NCBI GenBank assembly: GCA_025149285.1
Contig: CP102274.1
Span: forward strand, 5,978,001 to 6,042,000
Direction: 5' to 3'
DNA: 64,000 nucleotides
Origin: Hungatella hathewayi
GTDB lineage: Bacteria; Bacillota; Clostridia; Lachnospirales; Lachnospiraceae
A program made the position numbers and the translations under genes. The notes under the pieces were generated by a model that made no database searches, was not told the DNA's origin, and saw nothing but the letters and a program-made list of their open reading frames with translations. Shown here in pieces: positions 26,791 to 35,065 of this stretch (its first letter is position 1; each line of letters starts with the position of its first letter).

Positions 26791-26881
26791 ATGTATCACC
26801 TCCGGAAATACGGGAAGTTCTCAAAATGTACTCATTTTGGCGAAAGGCGAACCGCTTACCGTTTTGGCAGCACCCATCTTT

Positions 26882-26910
26882 ATAATACCATATACCTTGC
26901 TCTTTTACAA
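26882..26910 (-). promoter_or_regulatory. Promoter of toxin-like gene 2
   Basis: On the minus strand TTGTAA (26905-26910) and TATTAT (26882-26887) are 17 bp apart. The transcript would start near 26875 and begin with GGGTGCTGCCA, a stretch also found at the 5' end of both putative antitoxin RNAs. Confidence 0.5.
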
Positions 26911-26951
26911 TTATCAATTGTATATTTCACTCATTTTCACAATATATTTTC

Positions 26952-27911
26952 CTAGCCTCTTCTCCAATACTCCCGATTCATCGTAATTTTCATAATCATC
27001 CAAATCGGAAGCTTCCGATACCGCTTCCCCAAAAGATACCCCAGATACTTAAATCCGCTTTTTACAATCACTCCGGGAATCAGCCACGGTTTTTTCTGTT
27101 CCATAAGCCATCTGCACGTCTTTTTCACCAGCCGGATTCCCTCGCTCTCCGAGCGGATTCCCTCGAATACCTCCGGGTGATCCGCCTGGGAAACCGCCAG
27201 ATCGAAATTACGCTTTAACTGAGCGATACAGCCATAATTATGAGAGTGGATCACCCGGGCCTTTGCGGCATAGACAATGGCCTGGCCCCGATCCAGGACC
27301 GCATTGCCGGCATATATCATATCTTCGTTAAAAATTGTACGGCTAATAAATCCGCCGGCTTCCAGAAAAAGTTTCCGGTCATAGGCGCAGCAGACATTGG
27401 AGGCAAAGAACGTCTTGATTCCCAGTTCTTTTAAATCGCCCTTCGTCTTGATACGGCTCTGGTCTGGATAATTGAAAGATCTGGTGTATTTTTCCGCTAA
27501 TGCGCAGTCACTGTTTGGCAGCTGTCTCGCATAGGCCACCGCCGCCGGTTCCCCAGCCGGCCCGCTTAAACTCAAGCCCTTTACCAGCTCCCCGATTAAC
27601 TCTCTATCTGCAGGAACCGCGTCATCCGTCATAAATACCATGATATCAGCCTCGGAAAAGGACGCCCCTTTGTTTCTCGTTCCCCCATGATCAAATTCAC
27701 TCTTTTTCACATGGTGAACTTCCAGATTCGGGACAGCCTCGTAAGCATCATTTTTCCAGAAAGACTGTTCCGTATTCATAATAATAATGCGCCGGATCGG
27801 ATAACTCTGCTTTCCCAGCCGCTCCAAAAGCGTTTCAAATACAGCATCCGGCTTATAAACCGGAATAATTACATCCACTGTGCGTTTTATTTCCATCGTT
27901 TCTGCAGTCAT
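26952..27911 (-). CDS. GT2 glycosyltransferase, rhamnosyltransferase-like
   Basis: A 319-residue GT2 enzyme. The N-terminal DVIIPVYKPDAVFETLLERL and the donor-site MTDDAVP motif (an acidic pair after a hydrophobic strand) fit inverting GT2 enzymes, and ASNVCCAYDR with FNEDMIYAGN matches the acceptor side of rhamnosyltransferases of the RfbF/WbbL type. AAAGG precedes the start. It is the last gene of the minus-strand glycan operon that begins with licD. Rhamnose specificity is suggested by the motif set and by rfbC nearby, not proven. Confidence 0.85.
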   Translation of the reverse strand: MTAETMEIKRTVDVIIPVYKPDAVFETLLERLGKQSYPIRRIIIMNTEQSFWKNDAYEAVPNLEVHHVKKSEFDHGGTRNKGASFSEADIMVFMTDDAVPADRELIGELVKGLSLSGPAGEPAAVAYARQLPNSDCALAEKYTRSFNYPDQSRIKTKGDLKELGIKTFFASNVCCAYDRKLFLEAGGFISRTIFNEDMIYAGNAVLDRGQAIVYAAKARVIHSHNYGCIAQLKRNFDLAVSQADHPEVFEGIRSESEGIRLVKKTCRWLMEQKKPWLIPGVIVKSGFKYLGYLLGKRYRKLPIWMIMKITMNREYWRRG

Positions 27912-27961
27912 AGTTCAGCCTTTCTACGGTATATCAGTTATTCTATCTTTATTTCCCATAA

Positions 27962-29614
27962 TTATCTGATACAGGTCATGGAGCAGATTCTCACAAGCGC
28001 GTAAATACTGACGAAACACTCCAGGTAATAGGTTCCCCGTGAATAATCCCGTTTCACTGTCAGATTATCCCCATAGAGCATCAGCAGGACAAGCGGAAGA
28101 ATCGGCAGGAAATACCGCCCCTGAATCCCTGCGATATAGGTAAAGCCTTTAGGCGTCCAGCCCAAAAGCATGGATGTCAGCACCAGAACTATACTTAAGA
28201 AGGCCAAAACCGCAATCCAGACTTTATGACCGGATTTCATGGGAGTGTGCTCTCCAGCCTTCCGCACAGAGCTCACGACCAAAATTCCCCACAGCAGATA
28301 CAGGCAGAAATACGGCACCGTCAGATTCGGGTCGAGATTCCCCAGATAACCGCCCAGCATAGTGGCCTGATAGTAATCGAACTGTGTCACCAGTGTCTCG
28401 TAGTAAATCAGGAACGCCTGGTACGGCTGCTTTAAGATATCCTGAATCGTATAACCGGCCGCACCGCCTTCCCAGCTGATTATATTCTCCGTATCCTGAA
28501 TCCAAGCAGACAGAACCACGTTATTAATTAAGAAAATAGCCAGCGCCATTACCGCAATCACCGCAGCTACCGATATCCAGTACTGTTTCTTTGTGCCGAA
28601 TTTCGACGCAGGAATCAGAAGACAGATACCGGCCAGCGGCAGATACACGATTTTGCACGGCTCTAAAAGGACCAGCAGAAGTCCCAGAACCACCGTGTCC
28701 CGGATTCCGATCTGCTTCTTCTCATAGGCCAGATAAAAACACCAGGCAAAAAACAGAAGCGACAGGCCGATGAGCGCTGCATCGTATGACAGAGAAGCAG
28801 CCAGGTGAAGCGTCATGGGCAGAAGACTTACGGCCATAAACAATTCTTTCTTAAACGGCATGATGCGAACCGCCAGCCATGCCATTCCGGCAAATGCCAG
28901 CAGATTGAACAGACGTCCCATATAGATGAGCGGAATATATCCCAGGTGCAGCACTCTAGCCAGGGAAATCCCCAGCGCCTGAGGTAAGTAGACCACCGGC
29001 GTCGTGTTCACCGGCGCCTCGAAACGGACCGTAGTACCGCCCCCTGTGTTCTTTGTAAACAGTTCCCTAAGCATCAGCGCATAAGAATCTCTTCCCACAC
29101 TGGAATACGGTTCCTCCCTGCCATCCTGCTCCCGCACCAGAACATTGCCGCCCCGGGCGATATATTCCTTCTCCTGATCCGATGCCGATAAAAGAAACGA
29201 CTCATCCGCCACCGCTTCCTTTCCCATAATCTGGTTTGACAGCCGGTAAGCGCTGACGAAATGACGAGGTTCATCCGGAGCCGAAAACGGCGGCAGAATC
29301 ATCATGTAAAAGAATCCCAGGCAGATTACAGTAACCGGAAACAGCCAGCCTGGTCTCTTCCCGTATACCCACAGGATGCCGGCAAGAACAGCCAGAAACA
29401 GGATCCCAAGCCGCAAAATCCAGATATAAAACAGGCGCACAGACTCATAATCCGGAGAGGGAATGGCGTCAATTACACTGTGATACGGCTTTACAAAGAC
29501 TACAATAAGAAAAAGGATCGTGGCCGCCGCCATCCACAGGCCGCTCTGTCCCGCGATCTCTTTTGCAGTTTGGAAACTTATTTTCTTTTTATTTTTAACA
29601 GTATCTGCTTTCAT
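27962..29614 (-). CDS. DUF2142-family polytopic membrane protein
   Basis: A 550-residue protein with about eleven membrane helices. The loop SAPDEPRHFVSAYRL (about residues 113-127) is the DUF2142 hallmark, an acidic outer-loop motif like those of GT-C enzymes. The start can be GTG at 29617 or ATG at 29614; GAGG and AAGAGG lie just upstream and ATG is preferred. It overlaps the DUF2304 gene by 20 bp. DUF2142 proteins commonly occur in surface-polysaccharide loci and are thought to be glycosyltransferases or ligases. Confidence 0.83.
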   Translation of the reverse strand: MKADTVKNKKKISFQTAKEIAGQSGLWMAAATILFLIVVFVKPYHSVIDAIPSPDYESVRLFYIWILRLGILFLAVLAGILWVYGKRPGWLFPVTVICLGFFYMMILPPFSAPDEPRHFVSAYRLSNQIMGKEAVADESFLLSASDQEKEYIARGGNVLVREQDGREEPYSSVGRDSYALMLRELFTKNTGGGTTVRFEAPVNTTPVVYLPQALGISLARVLHLGYIPLIYMGRLFNLLAFAGMAWLAVRIMPFKKELFMAVSLLPMTLHLAASLSYDAALIGLSLLFFAWCFYLAYEKKQIGIRDTVVLGLLLVLLEPCKIVYLPLAGICLLIPASKFGTKKQYWISVAAVIAVMALAIFLINNVVLSAWIQDTENIISWEGGAAGYTIQDILKQPYQAFLIYYETLVTQFDYYQATMLGGYLGNLDPNLTVPYFCLYLLWGILVVSSVRKAGEHTPMKSGHKVWIAVLAFLSIVLVLTSMLLGWTPKGFTYIAGIQGRYFLPILPLVLLMLYGDNLTVKRDYSRGTYYLECFVSIYALVRICSMTCIR

Positions 29615-29987
29615 CACGTGCCTCTTCCTCCCTGTCAGCCGCCCTCTTTCTGTCTGCTTCTTCCTTTCTGTCGAGAGCCAGCTGCTGGATCAGCTCCGTC
29701 ACCCTGCTTTCCAGCTGGGAAATCTTAAGAGACAGGAAGAACACCTTCACCAACAGGATAAAGATCACAAACATAAAGATGAAATTGGATGTGGAATACG
29801 TTCCGACAAAATCAGACAGAATGTCAGCCAATCCCGGGAAAATGCTGAATACCACCATCATCAGGGCGAACATCACCCAAAATATGGAATCCTCAATCTT
29901 CACCTTAGACTGCCGGATCTTTTTCAGCACAAAGAATGTCAGCAGTATGGAAACTACAATCAGTACACACCGAAGTATAACGGTCAT
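29595..29987 (-). CDS. DUF2304-family small membrane protein
   Basis: A 130-residue protein with three membrane helices and a charged C-terminal coiled tail (a Glu/Arg/Ala-rich stretch of 25 residues). The pattern VKIEDSIFWVMFALMMVVFS with a later FIFMFVIFILLVKVFFLSLK matches DUF2304. These proteins are usually encoded next to a dolichol-phosphate-mannose synthase-like GT2, as here, and probably help to present or flip a polyprenyl-phosphate sugar. It overlaps the DUF2142 start. Confidence 0.85.
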   Translation of the reverse strand: MTVILRCVLIVVSILLTFFVLKKIRQSKVKIEDSIFWVMFALMMVVFSIFPGLADILSDFVGTYSTSNFIFMFVIFILLVKVFFLSLKISQLESRVTELIQQLALDRKEEADRKRAADREEEARDESRYC

Positions 29988-30005
29988 CGCACGTTCTCCC
30001 TTCTC

Positions 30006-30701
30006 TTATCTTCTGCCGCGTTTCCGAAAATTCTGTACAAGCAGGATGGAAAACATCATTTTCCCCATGTACCGGGCGGCGCTCACAGGCTTTAAGTAAC
30101 TCTCACCAAGAATTCTCTCATCCATCGTCACCTGGATCTCTGCGACCCGTGCGCCCTGTTTTAACAGATAGGAAATCGTATCCGGTTCCGGGCCATAGTT
30201 TAAGCCTTCTGCAAACTCCCGGATCATGCGCTCATTAAACATGCGCATCCCGGAGGTGGGATCGGAGACGGAGACGCCGGTTGTCAGACGAATCGCCCCT
30301 GAGAGCAGTCTGCTTCCCAGCATTCGCATGGAATTCGGCTTCTTCTCCGTGACGAAACGGGAACCAATCACGATGTCGTATCCCTCATCCATTTTTTCCC
30401 GCATTGCTCCAATGTATTCCGGCCGGTGCTGTCCGTCGCCGTCAAACTGGATCGCGTAACGGTATCCTCTGCGGTATGCGTATTTCAGTCCTGTCTGAAA
30501 CGCCCCTGCCAGCCCTAAATTGACAGGCAGATCGATCAGCTGAAATCCGCGGCTCCGGCAGATCGCCGCAGTCTCATCCGCAGAGCCGTCATTGACGATC
30601 ACATAATCGTATATGGGATATTCCTCCTGCAGTCTCGTCACAACCCGCTCGATATTGAGGGCCTCATTATATGCAGGTATAATCACCAGCACCTTGTCCA
30701 T
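30006..30701 (-). CDS. GT2 polyprenyl-phosphate sugar transferase, DPM1-like
   Basis: A 231-residue GT2 enzyme. VLVIIPAYNEALNIERV begins the domain, VNDGSADETAAI carries the nucleotide-binding acids, and QFDGDGQHRPEY is the DxD-type metal motif of dolichyl-phosphate mannose synthases. The frame extends to 30902 inside the flippase gene, but GGAGG precedes the ATG at 30701, only 2 bp past the flippase stop. With the DUF2304 protein it probably makes a polyprenyl-phosphate hexose that the GT-C-like proteins use outside the cell. Confidence 0.9.
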   Translation of the reverse strand: MDKVLVIIPAYNEALNIERVVTRLQEEYPIYDYVIVNDGSADETAAICRSRGFQLIDLPVNLGLAGAFQTGLKYAYRRGYRYAIQFDGDGQHRPEYIGAMREKMDEGYDIVIGSRFVTEKKPNSMRMLGSRLLSGAIRLTTGVSVSDPTSGMRMFNERMIREFAEGLNYGPEPDTISYLLKQGARVAEIQVTMDERILGESYLKPVSAARYMGKMMFSILLVQNFRKRGRR

Positions 30702-30703
30702 GG

Positions 30704-32008
30704 CTAACGTCCTCCCTGTTGTTTCTTCGTCCTGTGAAATACGTAGAATGCCTGTCCCATAAAGCACATCATAAGCACCAGCATTTCCAGCATATAGGAC
30801 AATGCCCCACCGTTGATCCCTCCGGTCTTCACAAGCAGAAACGAAAGAATCGCGGACAGAATGCACACGGGAACGTATCCGAAGAAGATCCTGCGCTGGC
30901 ATTTCATTATAACAAGCACATAATAAAACAGATTCATGACTGCAAAGAATCCGCCGCCGAGAATAATGTACAGAAGTCCCGACTTATAAGGCGCCAGCTT
31001 CACATTAGAGATTGCCCCCAGCACCGGCACGCCGATCGCCCATGCACCGGCCAGCGCAATAATCGTTAATATCAGTATAATGGCCATCAGTTTCTTTAAA
31101 TCCCGGGTAAACTCATCAAACTTCTTTCCCTCCCACTGATAGGACATCTTCGTCAAAAACGGCCGTATCACAAAATTGGCCGCCAGATTGATGACAGAGG
31201 TGGGCATAAAGACTGCCACAAAGATGGCGGTATCCGTTGCAGTCATCTGCGCATCCACCGCATATTTAGCCATAGCAAAGATCAGACCATCGAGGAAGAC
31301 TGACAGAAACAGAAGGAACGATTCCCGGACCAGAGCCAGGGATTTCCCCGCTGCACGCGAAATGTCCACTCCGGGCACCAGCTTCATGAGATTCCAGTCA
31401 AACAGCAGAATTCCGGCTGCCTGGGCCAGCACCGCAATTACACAGGAAAATACCAGCTCCCGCGTCAAAAAGAGCGTGCCCAGAAACAGGATGACCGACA
31501 GAATCGTCCGGTAAGCCATCGCTTTTCCGGTCAGATACAGGCGTCCGGCCCGTTGAAATTCAGATTCATAGACATCAGCGAAGCCGTCCAGCACCTTATA
31601 AACCACCATCAGAAAAACAACCAGTGTCTTCTGACGCGAATAACCGTTCGGAACGAAGTAAGTATTAACAAAAATATAAGAAATACCGAACAGAACAGCC
31701 GCCATACACGTATAGAGCCTGACCCTCCGGTACTCTCCGAAGGTATACGCCTGATTCACATCGGTGCTCTGAAGCGGCCGCATACCAAAATAAGCCACCA
31801 GAAACATCTGCTGACCAAATGTGCTGAACGCAAATCCGAAGATACCGCCCTGCTCCGGGCCGATTAAGTGATTAACCAGAGCAGTCAGAATCATGCTGGA
31901 GCCGGCATAAATCAGGCTTCCGATCATGTTCCAGGCAATATTCTGCCGGTCGATTGCGGCAGTTCCTGTGCTTAGACTGCCGAACATCCTTTGTCTGAGC
32001 CATTTCAT
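30704..32008 (-). CDS. Polysaccharide flippase, Wzx/MATE-type
   Basis: A 434-residue protein with about twelve membrane helices of the MOP superfamily. The N-terminal NIAWNMIGSLIYAGSSMILTA pattern and regular pairs of helices are typical of O-unit flippases. The start overlaps the stop of the licD-like gene by 4 bases. A Wzx-type flippase here and a Wzm/Wzt exporter at 23297-25475 suggest that two separate glycans are assembled from neighbouring operons. Confidence 0.85.
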   Translation of the reverse strand: MKWLRQRMFGSLSTGTAAIDRQNIAWNMIGSLIYAGSSMILTALVNHLIGPEQGGIFGFAFSTFGQQMFLVAYFGMRPLQSTDVNQAYTFGEYRRVRLYTCMAAVLFGISYIFVNTYFVPNGYSRQKTLVVFLMVVYKVLDGFADVYESEFQRAGRLYLTGKAMAYRTILSVILFLGTLFLTRELVFSCVIAVLAQAAGILLFDWNLMKLVPGVDISRAAGKSLALVRESFLLFLSVFLDGLIFAMAKYAVDAQMTATDTAIFVAVFMPTSVINLAANFVIRPFLTKMSYQWEGKKFDEFTRDLKKLMAIILILTIIALAGAWAIGVPVLGAISNVKLAPYKSGLLYIILGGGFFAVMNLFYYVLVIMKCQRRIFFGYVPVCILSAILSFLLVKTGGINGGALSYMLEMLVLMMCFMGQAFYVFHRTKKQQGGR

Positions 32009-32901
32009 GTCTTCTTCATTCCTCTGTCTGTGACCGTCTCTTCTGACAGTACTGTACCGTCTCCCAGGTCGAGAATATAAGGATAATGAGTCTTCCTTTT
32101 CTCTATCGGAGGCATCTGCATATAATCCCCGTACATATAAGTCAGAATATCATGCTCTGTTCTCGGAAATACCAGCTTGAATCCCTCAAAATCCAGCTTC
32201 AGTCCCGGTGAAAACGCCGCCTTTTCCACCACGTTCCAGAATGGATTCGTATCCGGATAAAAGGCCATACGCTTCGTATTCTTCCCCTCATAACGGCGGC
32301 AGATCTTTTCACAGCGGGAAGCCAGTCCCCGCTTGGAGATGCAAAGCCCCTTAAGCACGTGATGCACCGCGATGCAGACAGCGGTGATCAGCTTCGCCTT
32401 CCATCCCGTCTGAGCCAGATAAGGCCGGGGAATCGACCGCAGTATTAAAAGTTTACTGAAAAACCAGGCCTCCCATGCCTGAAGCTTCATGAGAACCCCG
32501 GAATCCGGTATATCATCGTATACGTACATATCTAAAAAAACACCGAGAGGGCTGTCCACATCCCTCATGGGAGAATCCACGAATCTGGTACCGCGGCGGC
32601 AGATCCTCGTCGTCATCAGCGGATAATTCTCACTGGTCCGCCAGTTTAAGACGTAATACTTATCACCGAGCTTTTCTTCCACCAGCTTCAAAAGGCACTC
32701 AAAATCCTTCCTTGGCATGGCAACGTCAATGTCATCATCCCAGGGAATAAATCCCTTATGCCGAATCGCTCCGATCGCTGTCCCCGCCATACCAAAACAG
32801 AGAAGCCCATGGCTGTCACACAGCTCCATGACATCCTTAAGTATCTCCAATTCCATCTGTTGTACACGGGAAAGGATCTCCGGTTCATAAAAACCTGCCA
32901 T
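32005..32901 (-). CDS. LicD-family phosphotransferase
   Basis: A 298-residue LicD-family protein. GIRRH-type features are seen as GTAIGAIRHKGFIPWDDDIDVAMPR (two overlapping parts: GAIRHKGFIPWDDD, then DIDVAMPR), the nucleotidyltransferase-like active site with its acidic triplet. The frame opens at 32925, but GGAGG stands 7 bases before the ATG at 32901. LicD proteins transfer phosphocholine or other phospho-groups from CDP donors to glycans, which makes the fused cytidylyltransferase-like protein at 37698 a possible partner. It is the first gene of its operon. Confidence 0.9.
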   Translation of the reverse strand: MAGFYEPEILSRVQQMELEILKDVMELCDSHGLLCFGMAGTAIGAIRHKGFIPWDDDIDVAMPRKDFECLLKLVEEKLGDKYYVLNWRTSENYPLMTTRICRRGTRFVDSPMRDVDSPLGVFLDMYVYDDIPDSGVLMKLQAWEAWFFSKLLILRSIPRPYLAQTGWKAKLITAVCIAVHHVLKGLCISKRGLASRCEKICRRYEGKNTKRMAFYPDTNPFWNVVEKAAFSPGLKLDFEGFKLVFPRTEHDILTYMYGDYMQMPPIEKRKTHYPYILDLGDGTVLSEETVTDRGMKKT

Positions 32902-32991
32902 CCGTCTGCCTCCAATTTCTAACAATGTTCCGTTTTATTCTACAATATTGGAGGGGAAAAGTAAACGGAGATTTTAAAATAGCCTGTGGAC

Positions 32992-33280
32992 GGTTCCAAT
33001 TCGCAGCCCCGCCGGCCTCGGCTTTCCGGTCTTCCACGGCTGGCTTATGCGGCCATTCCTGTGACTTTGCAGGGAATTAGCGTTTCTTAACGCACAAATT
33101 TTTTCGTTCAGGGGAAATGCCCACCTGTCAGAGCGCAGCGAGTTTGGGCATTTTCCCTGGCTTTTAGAAAAAGTTTGCACGTTTAGAAGTGCTTATGACC
33201 GAAACCGGAACTGGAATGGCCGCATAAGCCAGCCGTGGAAGACCGGAAAGCCGAGGCCGGCGGGGCTGTGAATTGGAACC
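32992..33280. repeat. Very long imperfect palindrome
   Basis: Arms 32992-33059 and 33213-33280 are 68 bp inverted repeats with one mismatch. Inside them lies a second 15 bp inverted pair (33109-33123 with 33145-33159, one mismatch), and the stretch between the two pairs is also partly complementary. The whole 289 bp could fold into one hairpin with a loop of about 21 bases. It fills most of the gap between sdaAA and licD, and no reading frame explains it. Confidence 0.9.
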
Positions 33281-33290
33281 TCGGACCTCC

Positions 33291-34169
33291 TTACGTTTCA
33301 CTCATCAAATGGCATAACTGGCACGCCGACGGAGCCGACGCACATCCGCCAAGAGCCGTCTCCCGCAGCTCGGAAGGCAGTTTCTTTCCCACAGAATACA
33401 TGGTAGCCAGCATCTCATCAAACGGAATCAGCTGCCTGATCCCGCTCAGGGAAATCTCTGCGGCAATCAGGGCATTGGCTGCCCCGGAAGCATTGCGGTT
33501 CTGGCAGGGATATTCTACCAGGCCGCCTACGGGATCACAGACCAGTCCAAGCATATTCATAAGGACCGTGGAGGCGGCATAGAGGCACTGCTCCGGAGCT
33601 CCCTCCATCAGTTCTACTGCAGCTGATGCTGCCATGGCGGAAGCGATTCCGACTTCGGCCTGGCAGCCGCCTACTGCACCGGCCACCGTTGCGTTGCGCA
33701 TAGCCAGATAGCCAATCGCACCGGCGTTGTAAAGCGCGTCGATCAGTCTGTCGTCAGCCAGCCCATACTCTTCCTGGAGCGCCAGCAAAAGCCCCGGGAC
33801 AATCCCTGAAGAGCCGGCTGTAGGAGCCGCTACGATCAGTCCCATGGAGGAATTCACCTCCAGAACGGCCATGGCGTAAGTGATTGCACGGCTCATGACA
33901 GTGCCGCAGACAACCTTTCCATTTTCTCTGCGGGCAGACAGCTTCCTGGCCTCCCCGCCGATCAGGCCGCCCATGGATTTCCCCGGTTTTTCAATCGGCT
34001 CGTATGCGGAAGAACGCATAATTTCCAGCACGCGCCGCATACGATCATCCGCCTCTTCGGCTGTCGTCTCTCCCTGATCACATTCTCTCTCCCGCATAAC
34101 AGCTGATATCGGGCACTGGTTCTCGCTGCATAATTCCAGAAGCTCTCTGGCATTTTTAAAATCCATCAT
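33291..34169 (-). CDS. sdaAA: L-serine dehydratase, iron-sulfur type, alpha subunit
   Basis: A 292-residue catalytic subunit that, with the beta subunit, deaminates L-serine to pyruvate using an oxygen-sensitive 4Fe-4S cluster. The conserved AAPTAGSSGIVPGLL loop and the Cys residues in VGGCQAEVGIA, CDPVGG and the C-terminal LGGCASAPSACQLC region are cluster or substrate positions. AGGAG lies 7 bases before the ATG at 34169; an ATG at 34184 has none. It follows sdaAB by 64 bp on the same strand. Confidence 0.95.
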   Translation of the reverse strand: MMDFKNARELLELCSENQCPISAVMRERECDQGETTAEEADDRMRRVLEIMRSSAYEPIEKPGKSMGGLIGGEARKLSARRENGKVVCGTVMSRAITYAMAVLEVNSSMGLIVAAPTAGSSGIVPGLLLALQEEYGLADDRLIDALYNAGAIGYLAMRNATVAGAVGGCQAEVGIASAMAASAAVELMEGAPEQCLYAASTVLMNMLGLVCDPVGGLVEYPCQNRNASGAANALIAAEISLSGIRQLIPFDEMLATMYSVGKKLPSELRETALGGCASAPSACQLCHLMSET

Positions 34170-34233
34170 TTCTCTTCTCCTCATTCGTACCGCCCGGTGC
34201 CTTCCGGCATCAGTACACGGGCGGCCCTGTTGC

Positions 34234-34902
34234 TTACGACTGTACGATCATTACATCATGTACATGTATGTTTTCTCTCAGTGTTTCAGTTATATTCCCG
34301 GGCAAACGGTTGTCTGATTCAACAATGGTATAAGCGGTATGCCCCTTTGCTTCACGAAAAATTCTCATAAAAGCAATGTTGACGCTACAGTCACTTAACA
34401 CCTTCGTGATATGGGCGGCCACACCGGGCTTGTCCTGGTGCACGACGATAACCGCACTGTATTCCCCGGTGAAATCCACCTTCACCTGGTTGATTCGCAC
34501 GATCCGGACTTTTCCGCCTCCCAGAGATTCCCCCCGCACGGTCATGACCTGTCCGGCCTCATTTTCCATCCGGATATCGACGGTATTCGGATAAATATCC
34601 GTGTCCGTCTCATTCACGATAAAATGATACTCAAGGCCGCGCTCTTCTGCAATCCGGAAAGAATCCCGAATTCTTGTGTCATCTGTGGAAAATCCCATGA
34701 TTCCCCCTAAAAGCGCACGATCCGTACCGTGTCCCCGGTACGTTTTTGCAAAGGAACCATAGAGCGTAAATTCCACTTTTTTAAGCGGCCCGTTTATCAT
34801 CTTCTGAGCCAGATACGCGATAACAGCCGTCCCAGCCGTGTGGGAACTGGAGGGGCCGATCATATTGGGCCCTAATACATCAAAAACACTGATAAATGAC
34901 AT
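34234..34902 (-). CDS. sdaAB: L-serine dehydratase, iron-sulfur type, beta subunit
   Basis: A 222-residue partner of the alpha subunit. SVFDVLGPNMIGPSSSHTAGT is split as SVFDVLGPNMIG and PSSSHTAGT, the family's N-terminal signature. From about residue 145 there is an ACT domain (VIVVHQDKPGVAAHITKVL), which senses the amino acid. The length matches clostridial SdaAB. It is divergent from the LysR gene at 35066, which may regulate it. Confidence 0.95.
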   Translation of the reverse strand: MSFISVFDVLGPNMIGPSSSHTAGTAVIAYLAQKMINGPLKKVEFTLYGSFAKTYRGHGTDRALLGGIMGFSTDDTRIRDSFRIAEERGLEYHFIVNETDTDIYPNTVDIRMENEAGQVMTVRGESLGGGKVRIVRINQVKVDFTGEYSAVIVVHQDKPGVAAHITKVLSDCSVNIAFMRIFREAKGHTAYTIVESDNRLPGNITETLRENIHVHDVMIVQS

Positions 34903-34982
34903 GATAACCTCCCTGCACCGTTTCCTGTTTTTATCATTTCACGGTTGACATCTTTATGGTCTCATTATATCATGGCATTATG

Positions 34983-34999
34983 TATGAATCCAATTCATA
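34983..34999. promoter_or_regulatory. Inverted repeat, candidate LysR operator
   Basis: TATGAAT-CCA-ATTCATA is a perfect dyad in the divergent gap between sdaAB and the LysR gene. It contains the T-N11-A spacing of LysR-type sites. Confidence 0.5.
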
Positions 35000-35065
35000 T
35001 ATTTTATGTACTTATTGAATAATTTTCATCAATATTTTACCTTTTGAAAGGAGGACAGGAAGCAA

